The translations under genes were made by a program, and so were the position numbers. The notes beneath the pieces were generated by a model that did no database searches, was not told the DNA's origin, and was given only the letters and a program-made list of their open reading frames with translations. From Lindgomyces ingoldianus (taxonomy: Eukaryota; Ascomycota; Dothideomycetes; Pleosporales; Lindgomycetaceae), in assembly GCF_010093535.1 (NCBI RefSeq), contig NW_022985211.1:39766-103765 (forward strand): a stretch of DNA of 64,000 nucleotides, given 5' to 3'. Below, in pieces: positions 11,021 to 24,176 of the stretch. Within the stretch, counting starts at the first letter, position 1. Each line of letters starts with the position of its first letter.

Positions 11021-11556
11021 GATAATTTAACACCAGTGCGCCTCCAGCTCTTACTAGTATGCATTGCAGGTTGATCTACGTCGGTTTGGATTTCTTTTAC
11101 AGGCTTTAGTGCACTGATACCTTCGGTGACCCTGAGTGTTAAAGACGCTTCGGAATTCAGGAAGCTAAAGAGGCATAGAAGGGGCGTATTTAAAGCTACT
11201 TTCTAGGCTAACAGTGCCAGCCGCGTTGGAACAATGCCTGATGACCGCTTAGCGAATGTATGCGCTTTAGTGCACAAAGTCCTGTTCACAGGTTTTACCG
11301 CTGCACAGGACATTCATGCTGTCTTTTGTGTCTTAAAACCTACATTGCAGCATCTGTGTGTTATCCTGATTGGCTGGTAATTTTAAATGTGGCAATCACT
11401 TGAAAGTGCGGCACAGCATCCTTTGCGCTGCCGCCACGCAGTGTTCTGCATCGCAACACTTTCTACGTTTCTAGTGGATAAAAGCGATTCACAGGTAAAG
11501 CGGCAAGGTGCAGAGTGCATGCGCCCGGCGACCGACGTTATTCAGTTACAAAGGAA
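11021..11556. other. Low-RIP single-copy-like DNA left of element J
   Basis: Near-normal dinucleotide composition with CpG and CpA retained and no match elsewhere in the window. No convincing gene. A 74-codon ORF from 11387 runs across the J boundary, so it is not credible. Together with 42826-43271 this is probably the target locus into which J inserted. Confidence 0.5.
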
Positions 11557-11800
11557 GGACACTAGATCTATTGTACGCAAAAATCGGCGGATTTTCTTAG
11601 CGACATTTTAATGTTCGCGCGCGCCCGCGTTTTCCCACTTAAAACGCGACTTTTTGTGAATTTAACTATGCGCACTAGCAAATTCTGCAGTAACTAGTTA
11701 GTAGAAGTTAAAGCTATAGACATATGTGTAAAGGCCTAAACTAATAACTTTTTTTAGCGTTATAGTTACTATGTTTTAAGCCTATAGCGTCTCTTAAGGC
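11557..11800. repeat. Left TIR of element J
   Basis: Less RIP-mutated than its interior, with a CpG-rich part near 11610-11640 (GCGCGCGCCCGCG). Inverted partner is 38225-38449 plus 42816-42825; an indel of about 9 bp follows the GGACAC tip. Confidence 0.7.
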
Positions 11801-13041
11801 CCTCTAAAGCAACATGTACCTATAATCCCTAAGAAGATCTATATCCTTTAGTGTAGCCTTAGCAGATGTACCTAATCTAATATCTATTAATTTTTGCTAC
11901 TTAGCTAGTTATATAAGAATATTACTACATATAAAAGTATCTTTAGAACTATAGTGTATAATATAAAGCAAAACTTAAAGCTTTATAAAAGTACTAGAAA
12001 ACTACATAATTCTAATGTAAAGCTTAGTTAGCTGCTTAAAATAAGTCTTAAAAATAAGTAAACGCTGTTTAATAAACTATATTATAGTAGCTAGATTTAT
12101 TAGAAGAAGATAGCGTACTAGTTATAAATAAAAAAAGGCTTATATGTTTATTAGTTAACTATCTTACAGCTACTTAGCTATAAATGCTAAAGTAAGTAAA
12201 CACTTTAGCTATACTTTTTATTATAAAATATAAAGCTTTAAAAGGCTTATTATAGTATAATAAAATAGTTTAGAGTAAAGCATTTAGTATTTCTTAATAA
12301 GTTAATTTTTAATAAAAAGACTAGCTAGTAGCACTACACCTATACACTAATTAAAAATAAGGCTTAATACATGTAAAATATTAAGTGTAGAAAAACTTAA
12401 GCTATTTTTTCTACATACATAGTTAATAGCTCCCTGCTATGTATTAGTATAAAAAAAAGTTATTATAGTTATAAAAACTTTATAAAGTAAATTAAAGCTT
12501 AACTTTTGTCTATGCTACGCTAGGCGTACAGCTATAAGCTAAGAGTAGTTATTTTTAATACTATATTAATTTATATATACTATGCTATTATTAACTAAAT
12601 TAAAGCTAAAGGCTATTTTATATATTTTTACTACTATACTTATCTAACTTTAACTAAATTACGCTTGCTTTTAGTGTATTAAAGGTGTAAATGTAATAGA
12701 ACTATGTTTACCTTATAAACTAGTTTAGTAGCTTTAAAGCCTTTTTTAAAGCGTTTATTACTTAGAGTTGTTATAATTAGTTTGCTATAAAACACTTTAG
12801 TATGTAGTAAATAAGCTATATAAAATTAATAATTGTAACCTTTTTAAAGCAAAAAAGAAGATGTAAAAATAGTAGGTAAAAGGTATATATTTTAAGTTAA
12901 CTATATATATGTAAAGTAGAGTTAAGAGAAGTTAGGTTATATATTATAAAAAATATTAACTCTATCTAGCTCTTTTTTTATTACCTGCCTTTAGAGCAAG
13001 TAGCTCTACTGTATCTTTATGTAATTATTTATATTTACATA
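11801..13041. other. Interior of element J, no readable gene
   Basis: Very AT/TA-rich DNA. I see no conserved protein motif in any frame; presumably a RIP-destroyed J coding region. Confidence 0.5.
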
Positions 13042-14906
13042 ACGTACTTTACAGGCAAGTTGCTTACACACCTAAGTTACTTACTTTTGCTAAGACTTTA
13101 CTACACTACTTTTTGTACACTAATGCATTTCTAATAACACTACTTAAATGTGTTAAAAAATGTTAGATATAGCTTATACTGTAAGCTTTTAAATAAAATA
13201 TAATACTTTTTAAGCAATACACTGCAGCTATCTATAAAGTTTTTTAAAAAATAATAAGTAACTAACATACTAGATAACCTTTCTAAGCTAATTATATAGC
13301 TAACTTATAAAAGCTAGATAATAATAAAAAGTAAGTAATTATTTAGCACATACTTAAGCTAGATGTGTAAGGGTTTCCCTTCTAGCTAGCAGCTATAGCT
13401 AATATAGCTAATTCTTTACACGCTAAGCATAATATAGGCTATATTAGCATAAACTAGCTTAATATATTTATTAAGTGTTACTTAAAGCTTAAAGTAAAGT
13501 TTAAGTGTAAGTATAACTATAAAAAAGCTTTTTATAAAATTTTTATAGTAATTTAAAGCTAGTTTAACCTTATAAAAAATATTAAGGCTAAGTATAGTAT
13601 TTAAAATAATAACATATATAACTTAAATAAAATAAAGTTTATAATAAGCTAAATATTTACTAAAGTAGTTATTATAAGTTTAGAGAGATAAGAACAGCTA
13701 AAAGCAGTCTAGCTAGGTAACTAGAAGTAGACAACAGCTATCTAGGGTATTAATACTAAAAAGTAGGCTATTCTACTTTTTATTATTTTTTAAAGTAGTA
13801 ACTACTTTTTAAACTAGTATAAAAAAAATCTACCTTAAGATTAAGTTATTATAATCTTTAAGCGTAGCTAGACTACTAATTAGCTTAGTCTAGACTAGTT
13901 AAAGCACTTTAATGCATATATAAAGAAGTATACTATTAGTAGCTACTGTCTGCTAGTTATTAATAGCTATAAAAGCTATAACTTACTTTATTTTTAGTAA
14001 TACTATAAAGATAATAAAATTATTACTATTTATATACTATTTTACTTATTACACTTTTTATAGCTACTTAATGTAGGTTATTTTACTTTTTTAAAAAAAG
14101 TATATAAGCGCTAAGCTAAAAACTTTATGCATAACTAAATTACTTATATTATAAAAATAAAGTTTCTACTATGCTTTAAAGTAGCTTATAATGCTATAAT
14201 TACTTTTAGTAATATTTTAAAAAAAGTCTAAAGTGCTAGATTAGTTTTTTTTAACTTATAATAAGTTATAATAAACCTTAATATAAAGTTGCGCACTTTA
14301 TTACTACTACTACTACTTATATATAATAAGCTCTAGTAGTTATAAACTTTAAGTAATACTCTAAATCTTAGATTATAATTAATGCTTATAAAAATAAAAG
14401 TTTAAAAGTATATAAATAGTTTACTAACTTTTATAGTTAAAGTATTTAAAAAAGTTTTAAAAAAGGTAGTAATAATTATATATAAGCTAGTATTAGTGTA
14501 ATAAAAAATTACTAAGCTTTAAGCAGCTAATAAAGCTGCTATATAACATAAATTATATAAAAAAAAGTAGATTAAAGTAAAAAAGACTTTAATAATTTAA
14601 AAAAGCTTACATTTAATAGCTTTAAAAAAGTTTAGAGCGCGTAGTAATAGAAAAAAAGCAAAAAAGTAAGTGTAAGCTAAAGTAAGTAAGCTATTTTAAA
14701 GGCCCTGCAGATAGTGCAATTAGACTAAGCATAATACATAAATATGTAAGTAAGAAGTAGAAGTAGTATCTAAATAATATTCTAGGCTGTACTGTACTAT
14801 ATAGTGCTAGAGCAGGTTGTTATAGGCTCTAATAGAGTTTGTTAGCGTGGGGTCTTAGCAAAAGTAAGCAACTTAGGTGTGTAAGCAACTTGCCTATAAA
14901 GTACGT
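13042..14906 (+). mobile_element. Complete Fot1/pogo element, family B (B5)
   Basis: 1865 bp. TIRs of about 57 bp start ACGTACTTTACAGGCAAGTT and mirror at the right end (AACTTGCCTATAAAGTACGT). Flanking TA at 13040-13041 and 14907-14908. This is the only full-length B copy and the reference for fragments B1-B4. Confidence 0.9.
13250..14760 (+). pseudogene. pogo/Fot1 DDE transposase, RIP-inactivated (in B5)
   Basis: The block LLVINSYKSYNLL...IITIYILFYLLHFL, a stop, then LNVGYF at about 13955-14090 is the counterpart of the A1 core, again with DGH turned to NSY and Gln codons to stops. The basic C-terminal tail is visible to about 14700. The protein is more heavily mutated than A1. Confidence 0.8.
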
Positions 14907-14908
14907 TA

Positions 14909-15211
14909 GATCTTTTTTAAAGTATTAAATAACTTTATTTTTAAGCTTAAATAGCTTTGTAACTATAACTTTACATAAATTTCTACTAATGTTTACAATT
15001 TTTTTAAAATCTTTTACCATTTACTTTTATTTAATAGTAACTTTTTAAGCTTATAAGTATTTACTTTAGTCTTTTAGTAGCTGCTGTTAAATAAGCAAGT
15101 TAAAAAACTTTTATATAGTTACTTAAGTGTTCTTTATGCTTATAATAGAGCTTAAACTAAGTATAGAATATTTAAGGGTAATACTTAGTGTTATTAAACT
15201 AAATATCATAG
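14909..15211. other. Interior of element J between B5 and H
   Basis: AT-rich RIP-mutated DNA with no recognisable feature. Confidence 0.4.
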
Positions 15212-15802
15212 TGTTACAATCCTTGCTTCGTGGAAGCACTCAGGTCTTATGATATTCCTAGGGGAGGGATAGGACGGGTGATAGGGGCCAACGGCGGGGT
15301 GTACAGTCCCGCGTATAGGCTAATAGGCTAATGGAGGGGAGTAGAGTGACTAGATTGTAGTTTGCCCTTAATGCAGCAGTAGAGAGGCTAGGTTAAACAG
15401 TTCTATTAGACAGGATTAGAGGTATATATAGTGTAAAATATATAGATAGTATTATAGCTCTTTAGAAAGCTAAATGCTACTTAGTTTATATAGAAAATAA
15501 ACTAAACATTAAACACACCTTTTTAAAGTTATTTAAGGTAGGAATTATATACATGTACTAGAGGTGCTAAGGGGAGCTAGAGGAGTTTATAGAAGCCTGC
15601 TAAGAAGAGCTCTCTAAGCTCCCTTAGGCTTGCTAGACTTATAGCCTGTCTTCTCTATTAGACAACACATTCCTTTATTACTGTAGGCAGCTATGCTGCT
15701 TCTGTGTCCTCTAATTAGTTTATAAGCAAGCCTTGCCCTAATCTAGCTAGATTGTAGAGCACTGCTAGTAGAGTTACACTAGTCTAACTGTAGACTGTAA
15801 CA
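15212..15802 (-). repeat. 3' LTR of gypsy H
   Basis: 591 bp. Its outer ~120 bases keep normal C content (for example GGGGCCAACGGCGGGGTG), while the inner part is RIP-mutated. On the sense strand it is preceded by a purine-rich AGAGAGAAGAAGCAGCG. Confidence 0.85.
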
Positions 15803-16638
15803 CGCTGCTTCTTCTCTCTAGCAGCGTTTTTGCTGCTCTGCTTACACAACTGTGTTAGTAAAAGTTTATTTATAAAGTAAGTGCTTACCTACTAAAAGGC
15901 ATTTTTAACATCTATCTTTTTTAAACTAAATAGCTTATTAGTCTTATTTATCTTATTATTTTTATGTTACTTTTTATTTTAATCTTTTTTACTAGATAAA
16001 GATAAGGCCTTATAGCGCTTACTAATCTTTAGAATTATTTTATATATTAACTTTGTTTTTAAATAGATGCGTTAAGTGTGTAAAAAAGTACTATAAGTAT
16101 AATGCTTTTATTTCTAACGCTATGTAAGATTAGTTAAAAAAAAAGAAAAAAAGACTTTTTTAAAAGGCTACTGCTGCAAAAGTTTATAAGTAAAAGCTTA
16201 GTAAAAAGATGTTACATTAGGTCTAGAAGACTTTAGAGGTAACAGCTAAAGAGCGTTTTAAGCAGAATTATATCTAAAAATTACTAGATCTGCTAGAGGC
16301 TTAGTGTGTAAAGTATTTAAAAAGGGACCTCTTTTTTTTAAATAAAATAGAAGCTTTTAAAGCTAAAGTAAAAAGTTACTCTCTTTTATAGCTTTTATTA
16401 GCTAAGACTTATCTTTAAAAGCTACTACTATCTAGTAATAACATAGCTATTTCTTTTAATATAGGTGCTTTATTACCTAGCTAGTTTTTTTTAGATAAGT
16501 TTAAAAGTACTTTTATACTAATAGCTGTGTGTTCTACAAGTTCTTAGCTAGTTTTTAGGTGTTTTTGCTAGTAAGCTACTTTTTTTATTTTACTAAAATT
16601 TTTTTTTAGTTTTTTTAGTTACTAATAATGTGTTTAAC

Positions 16639-16918
16639 TGTTGAATGGGCTCTGACAGCTAGCTGCTTATAGTATGAGCACTTAAGTAGCAAGAGTAAGA
16701 GTGGTGTACAGTGTGCACAGCGTACAAGGTAGGTAAGGTGAGGGCAACATGTTTCTAGTTCTATTGCTCTTGTCTTTCCTCTGTACAGAGGAAAAGAGGG
16801 ATATCTAGATGTTCACACACAGAGGTTCGCGCACAAGCATTATGTAACATTAATACGTGATCCTGCTTGTGCGCAATTGTTTGTATCCAGGCTGCAACGC
16901 TGCTGCTGCGTACAGACA
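16639..16918 (-). repeat. 3' LTR of copia E1
   Basis: 280 bp, starts TGTTGAATGGGC and ends GTACAGACA on the plus strand. Confidence 0.88.
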
Positions 16919-17399
16919 CTAGCAACTTTTCTTTTTGTCTAAAGAGTTACCTTCTGTACGCGTTACCTCCTTTCTGTCTGTGTAGGTCTATCTAATTATG
17001 TTCTGCCTTTACTTTACCCCTATTTATTAGGACTTGCCTTAGTAATGCTGTGCGTTAGGATAGGCTAGTTATGCTATGTAAATAGCTTTTCTTTTCTTTA
17101 TCCTTTGCTTTCTAAGCCTTGCTGTACAATCCTCTAGCTCTTTTCTTTTTTTATACAGTGCTGGCAGTGACAGATCCTTATAATAAAAAAGATAAGTGTG
17201 TACAATACAAAAAAAAACAAAACAAAGAGAAATAGGCCTTATATAAAGGCGTTGTTAGTCTAGTTAATCTAAGGCATCTTTGCGCACAGGATCTAGCTAG
17301 TCCACAGATGCTTCTATCTAAACAGAGAGGCAGTTAGTTAGAACTAATAATTAAAGAGCCTAGTTTAGTGTTTTCTTTATACATGCATCTACTAGGTTG

Positions 17400-18200
17400 T
17401 CTTTACTATTAATCTACCTTATTTTAGTAATTTCTCTCTTTTTGTATAATTTACAGAGTAATATAATGTTAATTATAAGTTACTTTTTGCTAGTAGTGCC
17501 TAGCTTAACAAGGTAATTATATAGAAACCTTAAATCTATGTAGATTACTACTAGAATTAGTAGCAGTTTAAGTATTTATATAATTTACTATAAAGTTGTA
17601 CTAAAGGTAATTGCATTATTAAACCTTCTAACTATTTTATACAGTTTGCTAGTAAGAACACTCCTAGTTACTCTTTTACACTTAGTAGAATTCTAGTATA
17701 TAATGTTGCCTAGTATTTTAAAGCAGTTGCTTTGCTCTGTACAGTCTTTATTACCTAATATAATTAAGAATTCTAGCTGTAAGCTAAGGTTCTTATTATT
17801 AGTAAATAATCTATCTATAAAGATAAACAGCTTTGCACAATTAAGCTGTAATAGTAGAAAGGTAAGACTGCGCTTACTATTATCTATCTGCTATTAGATT
17901 TATACGTTAAGTGTGTTAATGTTGTTATGCAAAGGGTCTATAGTTTGTGCAGTAATAAAGAGGTTAAATGCTGCCTCTAGTTAACACATAAATGTAATGT
18001 ATGCCCCTCTTACATGTTGCTTAATATATTATTATGCAGCATTCTTGTCCTTTAGGTTAATTATATAAAGGTAGCTTACTTATCTCTTCTAAGTAAGGAC
18101 TACTATGTTGTGCGTAAGTTTAATTTTTTTGCTGTTAAACTTAATAAGTTGCTTCTCTGCTAGAATAGTCTTACCCTTTGCGCAGAACTTTGCCTTCTGC
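17400..18200 (-). pseudogene. copia E1 RNase H remnant
   Basis: On the minus strand, readable stretches include STKCKRVTRSVLTSKLY (about 17640-17690) and VVIYIDLRFLYNYLVKLGT (about 17500-17560), colinear with E2 30760-31150. These are the copia RNase H segments that follow the RT. It is truncated upstream by the internal deletion near 18180-18250. Confidence 0.75.
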
Positions 18201-19229
18201 AGTTCTTTCTCTTCTCTTTATGTAAAATTCTTTGTTATAATGCTTAAGGTGTTATACAAATGCTTCTAGTTATTTCTAGGGCCTATGTTGTGCATATAGT
18301 GCATATTTGCCTAACCTTCTAGGATATCTAGAAAGATGTCTGCGTACTAAGTTTCCTAGATATCTAGCTGTTAACATAGATTAATAAAGATCTTTATTTT
18401 ATTTATAAAAATGTTGTATAGTTAACCTGTGTAGTTATTATTCTTTTTCTATGCTTTTTAGAATTATATAATTTTGTCTGCTAGGAGTTTTTCTTTAGCA
18501 GTTTCCCTTTAGGGTGGAAGTTTGTACAGGCTGTGATGTGGTATGGATTGTGCAGGTGGTATCAGTGGTGCATACACTACTGCAGGCGGTGGTGTGTACG
18601 ATTGAGGGTGTGGAGCAGGCGTTGGGTAGGGTGGCATGTATTGTTCGTACAGTGATCGGTGTAGTGCTAGCTAAGGTGTAGGAGCAGGTGATGCTAGTAC
18701 ATTTAGTGTTAATAGCAGCATTATGTTTAGTCTGCTTTTGTGCGGAGCCTTATACAGTAATAGGGGTTGCGTACAAAGCCTTTCTAGTGCAATTGCCTTC
18801 CTTTGTGCTATATTGTACAGCTTCTAGGCTTAGGTACCTTTAGTGCCTAGCTGTGGTGTAATTCCCTTGTCCTCTAGCACTTGTATAAGCTCCCTTTTAA
18901 ACGCGCAGCTAAGTGCTAAGAAGTCTTGTAGTGTCTATCCTTTAAAATCCTCTATGTACACACTTAGAAGGGTAGCGCTTTTCTAAGTTATTATGTGTAG
19001 ATTAGCAATTACGTAACCTGTGTATAATTAAGTCTACAGGCTTGTTAGAGCCTCTAACATGTTAATCTTGTCATTCTAGTACTCTAGGCTAGTCTTATTC
19101 TATAGTGTTGCCTCTAATATCCCTATGTTCTTTGCAAGTTGTTTGTACAATAGGAATTATTCCTTGTTCTTCCTATTATTGCGCAGAGTTGTTAGTTGCT
19201 AATAGGATTCTATTATGATAGTATAGTTA

Positions 19230-19890
19230 ATCGCTTTTCTAGTGGATCGCGCGGGTACTGCTGTTGTCTAGCTGCTAGGTCGTGCAGCTTTGATGGCTTT
19301 GGTGTGCGCCTTGCACTATCTCCTCCTTACTTTGTACGGTAGCAGAGCTTGCCGTACAATGCAAAGGATTAATCTGCTATCCTAAGGGATAGGTAACTAA
19401 ACAAAGTACCTTGCAGGGCGTAAGTGCTTTGTTGTCACTCTTTCTAAGGGATAGGTAACAAAACAAAGTGCCTTACAGGGCGTAGGGTTAATTGCTTGTG
19501 CAGTGGATCGCGCGGGTACTGCTGTTGTCTAGCTGCTAGGTCGTGCAGCTTTAATGGCTTTGGTGTGCGCCTCGCACTATCTCCTCCTTACTTCGTACGG
19601 TAGCAGAGCTTGCCGTACAATGCAAAGGATTAATGTGCTATTGTCTAGCTGCTAGGTCGTGCAGCTTTAGTGGCTTTAGTGTGCGTCTCGCACTATCTCC
19701 TCCTTACTCTGTACAGTAGCAGAGCTTGCCGTACAATGCAAAGGATTAATCTGCTATCCTAAGGGATAGGTAACTAAACAAAGTACCTTGCAGGGCGTAG
19801 GTACTCTGCTGTCACTCTTCCTAAGGGATAGGTAACAAAACAAAGTACCTTGCAGGGCGTAGGTACTCTGTTGTTACTCTTGCTAATTTG
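19230..19890 (-). repeat. Tandem repeats in the E1 5' leader
   Basis: A unit containing CTAGCTGCTAGGTCGTGCAG recurs at about 19267, 19527 and 19646. A second motif, AAGGGATAGGTAAC...CAAAGTACCTTGCAGGGCG, recurs at about 19382, 19446, 19760 and 19818. The array sits just inside the 5' LTR, in the untranslated leader. The E2 leader (25636-26300) has a degraded version. Confidence 0.8.
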
Positions 19891-19917
19891 CAGTTAATTA
19901 AATTAACTACTAATTAG

Positions 19918-20197
19918 TGTTAAATAGGCTCTAACAGCTAGCTGCTTATAGTATAAGCACTTAAGTAGCAAGAGTAAGAGTAGTGTACAGTGTGCACAGC
20001 GTACAAGGTAGGTAAGGTGAGGGCAACATGTTTCTAGTTCTATTGCTCTTGTCTTTCCTCTGTACAGAGGAAAAGGGGGATATCTAAATGTTCGCGCACA
20101 GAGGTTCGCGCACAAGCATCATGTGACATTGATACGTGATCCTGCTCGTGCGCGATCGTTCGTATCCAGGCCGCGACGCTGCTGCTGCGTACGGACA
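19918..20197 (-). repeat. 5' LTR of copia E1
   Basis: 280 bp. The outer ~100 bases (20098-20197) retain CpG-rich sequence such as CAGGCCGCGACGCTGCTG. Confidence 0.88.
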
Positions 20198-23100
20198 TTA
20201 ACTTTATTTTTAATTTCTTTATCTTTTTATTTTTATATAGATAAGAGAATTTCTTTAAGCGCTTTTTCTAATCTAGAGACATAGAACTATAGATGTATTT
20301 TTATGTGTAGAAGAAGCTTAAGCTTGCAATTATTTTGTTAAGTTTATAAAACTTTATATAGTTTTATTCTTTTTTTTACTAGCTTCTAAGAATGTCTAGA
20401 TACTTTAAGATTTTTAGTGTTAAAGTACACATAGTCTCTTAGGCTAATTTCTAGGCCTAGCTGTTGTAACTTGTTTATGTATTATTCTATTATTTTCTAG
20501 CTAGATCTAGCCTTAATTACTAATTTTTTATAAAGGTTTTATAAGTTTAATAACTAGTCTATTAATTCTTAAAGGTTTATAAGCTAGTTTTTTTATAGTG
20601 TAAAGTATAAGTTATACCTAAAATTAGCTTTATATAGTGTTTCTTTTATTATAGCTAATTCTACTATGTTAATAGCTAGTTGTGCTATAAAAAGCTATTC
20701 TGCCTAATTATCCTAAGTGTAAGAGATGTACTTTCTTAAGTACTTTTCTATTTTAGTGTTTACCCTCTTAGTCTAGCTGTCTATTTATAGATAGTATGCT
20801 GTAAATAGCTTATACATTATACTAAGGTGTTGCATAGCTGCTTTCTAGAATCTACTAGTAAATAGTTTATCCTAGTTAAAAATAATAATTTTAAAGCATT
20901 TATGTACTAATATAATGTTTTATTTAAGCTTATAAATAAATTTTTTAGCAGTTATTATTTTCTCTAAAGGCTAAGTATGTATATATTTAGTAGTTTTATT
21001 AAGGGCTACTATAATTATATTACATATTCTTTTTATTTCTAGCTTCTTAGGCTAGGGCAGTTTTATAATAAAGTCTATTATAATTATTATTTATAGTAGT
21101 TTTAGGGCTTTAATTAGGTAAAAGTATTTATAAGTTTTATGCCTTTACAGGTTATTTTTATTACAGGTGTTATATTCTTTAAGCACCTTAGTGCATAATT
21201 ACTTTACCTTAGGTATTTATTATAGTATAGCAGCTCTTAATTTTTTTTAGAGAGTGCCTATTTCTAGGTGTCTAAACATAAAGGATTTGTAATATTTATA
21301 GATTAGGTTTTTTTACCCTTACTTATTTACTATAAGCATGTAAAGTTCTTTTATAAGTTAAGGCCTATTATAGATTTATTCTTTGTTAGTTTTTTTAAAA
21401 AAAGTAAACTTTTTCTGTTTTTCTTTTTTTTATTAAAGTAATCTAGCCTTTAGCTAAGGGTATTAGCCTGCTAGTTTTACGCTTTTAGAATGTGCTTAAT
21501 AATATAGTTAAATTACGCAAGCTTTATTACTTATTATATAACTATGCATTAATAAAAGTTTTTTTACTATTAAAAACATAACTAAATTTACATAGTTAGT
21601 TATAATGTAAAAGGGTTTTACTATTCTATGTAGCTCTATAGCCTATACTCTTATAGCATTTAATATTACCTTTAATTCTTTATTAGGTATGCTGTAGCTA
21701 GCTTTAAGTCCTAAAAACTTAGTAAAGTAGTACACTACTAGGTGCTATCTTCTATTCTTCTGTTTTTAGTAAAACGCGGCTTTACTAGCTTCTAAGGATG
21801 CATCTATGTAGATCTTAGTATCTAGCTGTAGGTTATACATCCTTAGCACTAGTTTAGCTGTTATAGCTTACTTTAGTGCTATAAATGCTTTATTTATTTA
21901 TAAAGTTTAAATAAACTTTGCTATTACTTATTCTTTAGTAGTAGTGTTTATTAGAGGTATAGTAATCTTTAAGTAGTTTTTAATTATTTGTCTAACATAT
22001 TCTAATAGTCTAAAAATCCCTTAACTTTCTTAACTATTATAAGTTCTAGCTATTTAAGTACTTTCTATATTTTAGCTAGGTTAATCTTTATTTTCTTACT
22101 ATTAATTATAAATCTTAGATATTTAGTCTTAGTAACATAAAATTTGCACTTAGAGAGCTATAGATAGAGCCTGTACTCTCTTAGCCTTTCTAAGACTTTT
22201 TGTACCTTCTATATGTAGTCTTCTAGGCTATTCTTTAAGTAGATAAGGATGTTATCTAGGTATACTAAAGTAAAGACATTAAAATACAGATTAAGAGCTA
22301 TGTTAATAATTTGCTAAAATATTACTAAGGCATTTATTAGGCTAAATAGCATTACTAATAATTTATAAAGTCTTTATAAAGTTTTAAACACTATAAGCTA
22401 CTTATCTCTCTCTTTTACTCTTATTTTATTAAATTTGTCTTATATGTTAAACTTTATAAAATACTAGGTTCTTTTTAATTAGTTTATAATATCTTGTATA
22501 ATTAGTAGAGGGAACTAGTTCTAAATTATGTTATTGTTTAAGGTTTTATAGTCTTAATAAACATAGATTTTTTTCTTTTTTTTATAAAAACTACTGCTAA
22601 AGCAACTAAGCTATAGCTTTTCTAGATATAGCCTTAGGCTAGCATTTAGTTAATGTATTCTTATAAAGCTTTTTTCTGTGCTCTTATTAGAGGGTAAAGT
22701 TTATAAGTTTTTAAGTTGTAGTTTTCTACTAAGTTAATAGCATAGTCCTAAGGCTAGTGTAGTAGCAATTCTTTTAGGTCTTTTAGCATTTTAAACATAT
22801 TCTTATAATCTTTATATTTAGTAGAAATGCTACTTTCTTTTTAAATTCTAAAGATCTTAATCTAATTTACATCTTTATTAGTTTTAATTTTCTTATAGAA
22901 AACTTTTTTAAGCTTTTTTTTTATTATTTTTATAGCCTAAGCTTTTAGCTTTTAATAGGAGAATTTCTAAAGTCTTTTTTTTTTAAAGTAGTAACTACTA
23001 CCTTGCTTTACTTATTTATAGACTAAGCATTAATTATTATAGCATGCTAACTAGGTTATGCGCGCATAGTCTTTAAAGTTTTTTATTATTATTATTCTCT

Positions 23101-23571
23101 AGTTAATTATAGGGTTATATGTTTTAAGCTAGTTATAGCTTAGAATTATGTTGTACTTACCTTTTAATAGAAGTATATTTATAGTCCTTTAATCTTTTAT
23201 GTTTAGAGTTTTAAAGTCTTCTTTATATATTTCTAGGTTAATCTATTCTTTACTATACTTAATTAAAAATGTGTTAGTAAGGGTTACCTTAAACAGGTTT
23301 TTTTTATGTAAAATAAAATGCTTTACTTATCTACCTAATTTTATCTATTATAGTAAAAGTGCATCTGCTGTCTATAAGAGCTAGTCTTAACTATCTCTTA
23401 TACATAAAAGTAGTTATTAGACTATGTCCTGCCTCTTATTCTACTACAACTAGAGCTAATATGTTATAAAAAACTTCTTTATCTAAAAAAAAGTAAAGAT
23501 TAATGTTTTATAAGTTATTATTAAACTTATTTTTTTTTTATAAATTTAGTGTTCTTAGTTACAGTAGTTAG

Positions 23572-24176
23572 TGTAAGGACAGAGCTCTGTACCACTACGC
23601 TAATACAACTAAAAAGGTGCGAATAATTAACCAACAGTTAATTATTGCGTACAGAATAGTATATATACCTGTTGTACGTAAGCACCATCTCGGCCTTACA
23701 CGTAAGCGCTATTCTGGCCTTACATTATCCCCCTTCTTAGCAGACGCATGTCCCAGGCGTCACATGACCTACCCGCAGCTCAGAGGCGCCTATGCGCATG
23801 TCTCGGTTACTGGCCAGAGGCTGACCACCTGCGGCCCAGAGGCGCGGGATAAACACAACGCAACGCTTAGTAGCCCACGCTAGCTAAGCTATATACACTA
23901 GACCTCCTAGCAGCAACAACGTGGCGCTAGAAGAGGCTGCCTTACGTTTTAGTCTAAAAACTAGCAAAGCTGTCTAAGGTGTAGGTTAAACGCGCAACTG
24001 TCCTTGTTGTTAGTTAATTATTATGTAAGGACAGAGCTCTGTACTACTACGCTAATATAACTAAAAAGGTGCAAATAATTAACTAACAGTTAATTATTGC
24101 GTACAGAATAGTATATATACCTGTTGTACGTAAGCACCATCTTGGCCTTACACGTAAGCGCCATCCCGGCCTTACA
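23572..24176 (-). mobile_element. TRIM retrotransposon TRIM1b (complete)
   Basis: 605 bp with 153-bp direct terminal repeats (23572-23724, 24024-24176), TSD GTTAG at 23567-23571 and 24177-24181. The repeats are 24 bp longer than in TRIM1a because the GTAAGC...GGCCTTACA end is duplicated in both. On the minus strand the purine tract AAGAAGGGGGATAA directly precedes the left repeat. Internal part about 300 bp, GC-rich at 23725-23880, non-coding. Inserted in the pol of gypsy H. Confidence 0.88.

Larger units (their letters stand above)
16639..20197 (-). mobile_element. Ty1/copia E1, internally deleted
   Basis: 280-bp LTRs at 16639-16918 and 19918-20197 with a perfect TSD TTAAC (16634-16638, 20198-20202). 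The internal region is only about 3.0 kb against 6.9 kb in E2. It keeps the 5' leader with tandem repeats, a piece of gag, and the RNase H end, having lost integrase and most RT. It is less mutated than E2 and so is probably younger or was less exposed to RIP. It also lacks the CA/GA microsatellite present in E2 and E3. Confidence 0.88.

Noticed and set aside
11387..11611. 74-codon ORF in low-RIP DNA
   Set aside because: Crosses the left boundary of element J at 11557, has no motif and no neighbouring coding evidence.
23617..23883. 88-codon ORF in TRIM1b (and 115-codon ORF at 24546-24893)
   Set aside because: Both translate TRIM LTR sequence; the terminal repeats and TSDs define non-coding elements.
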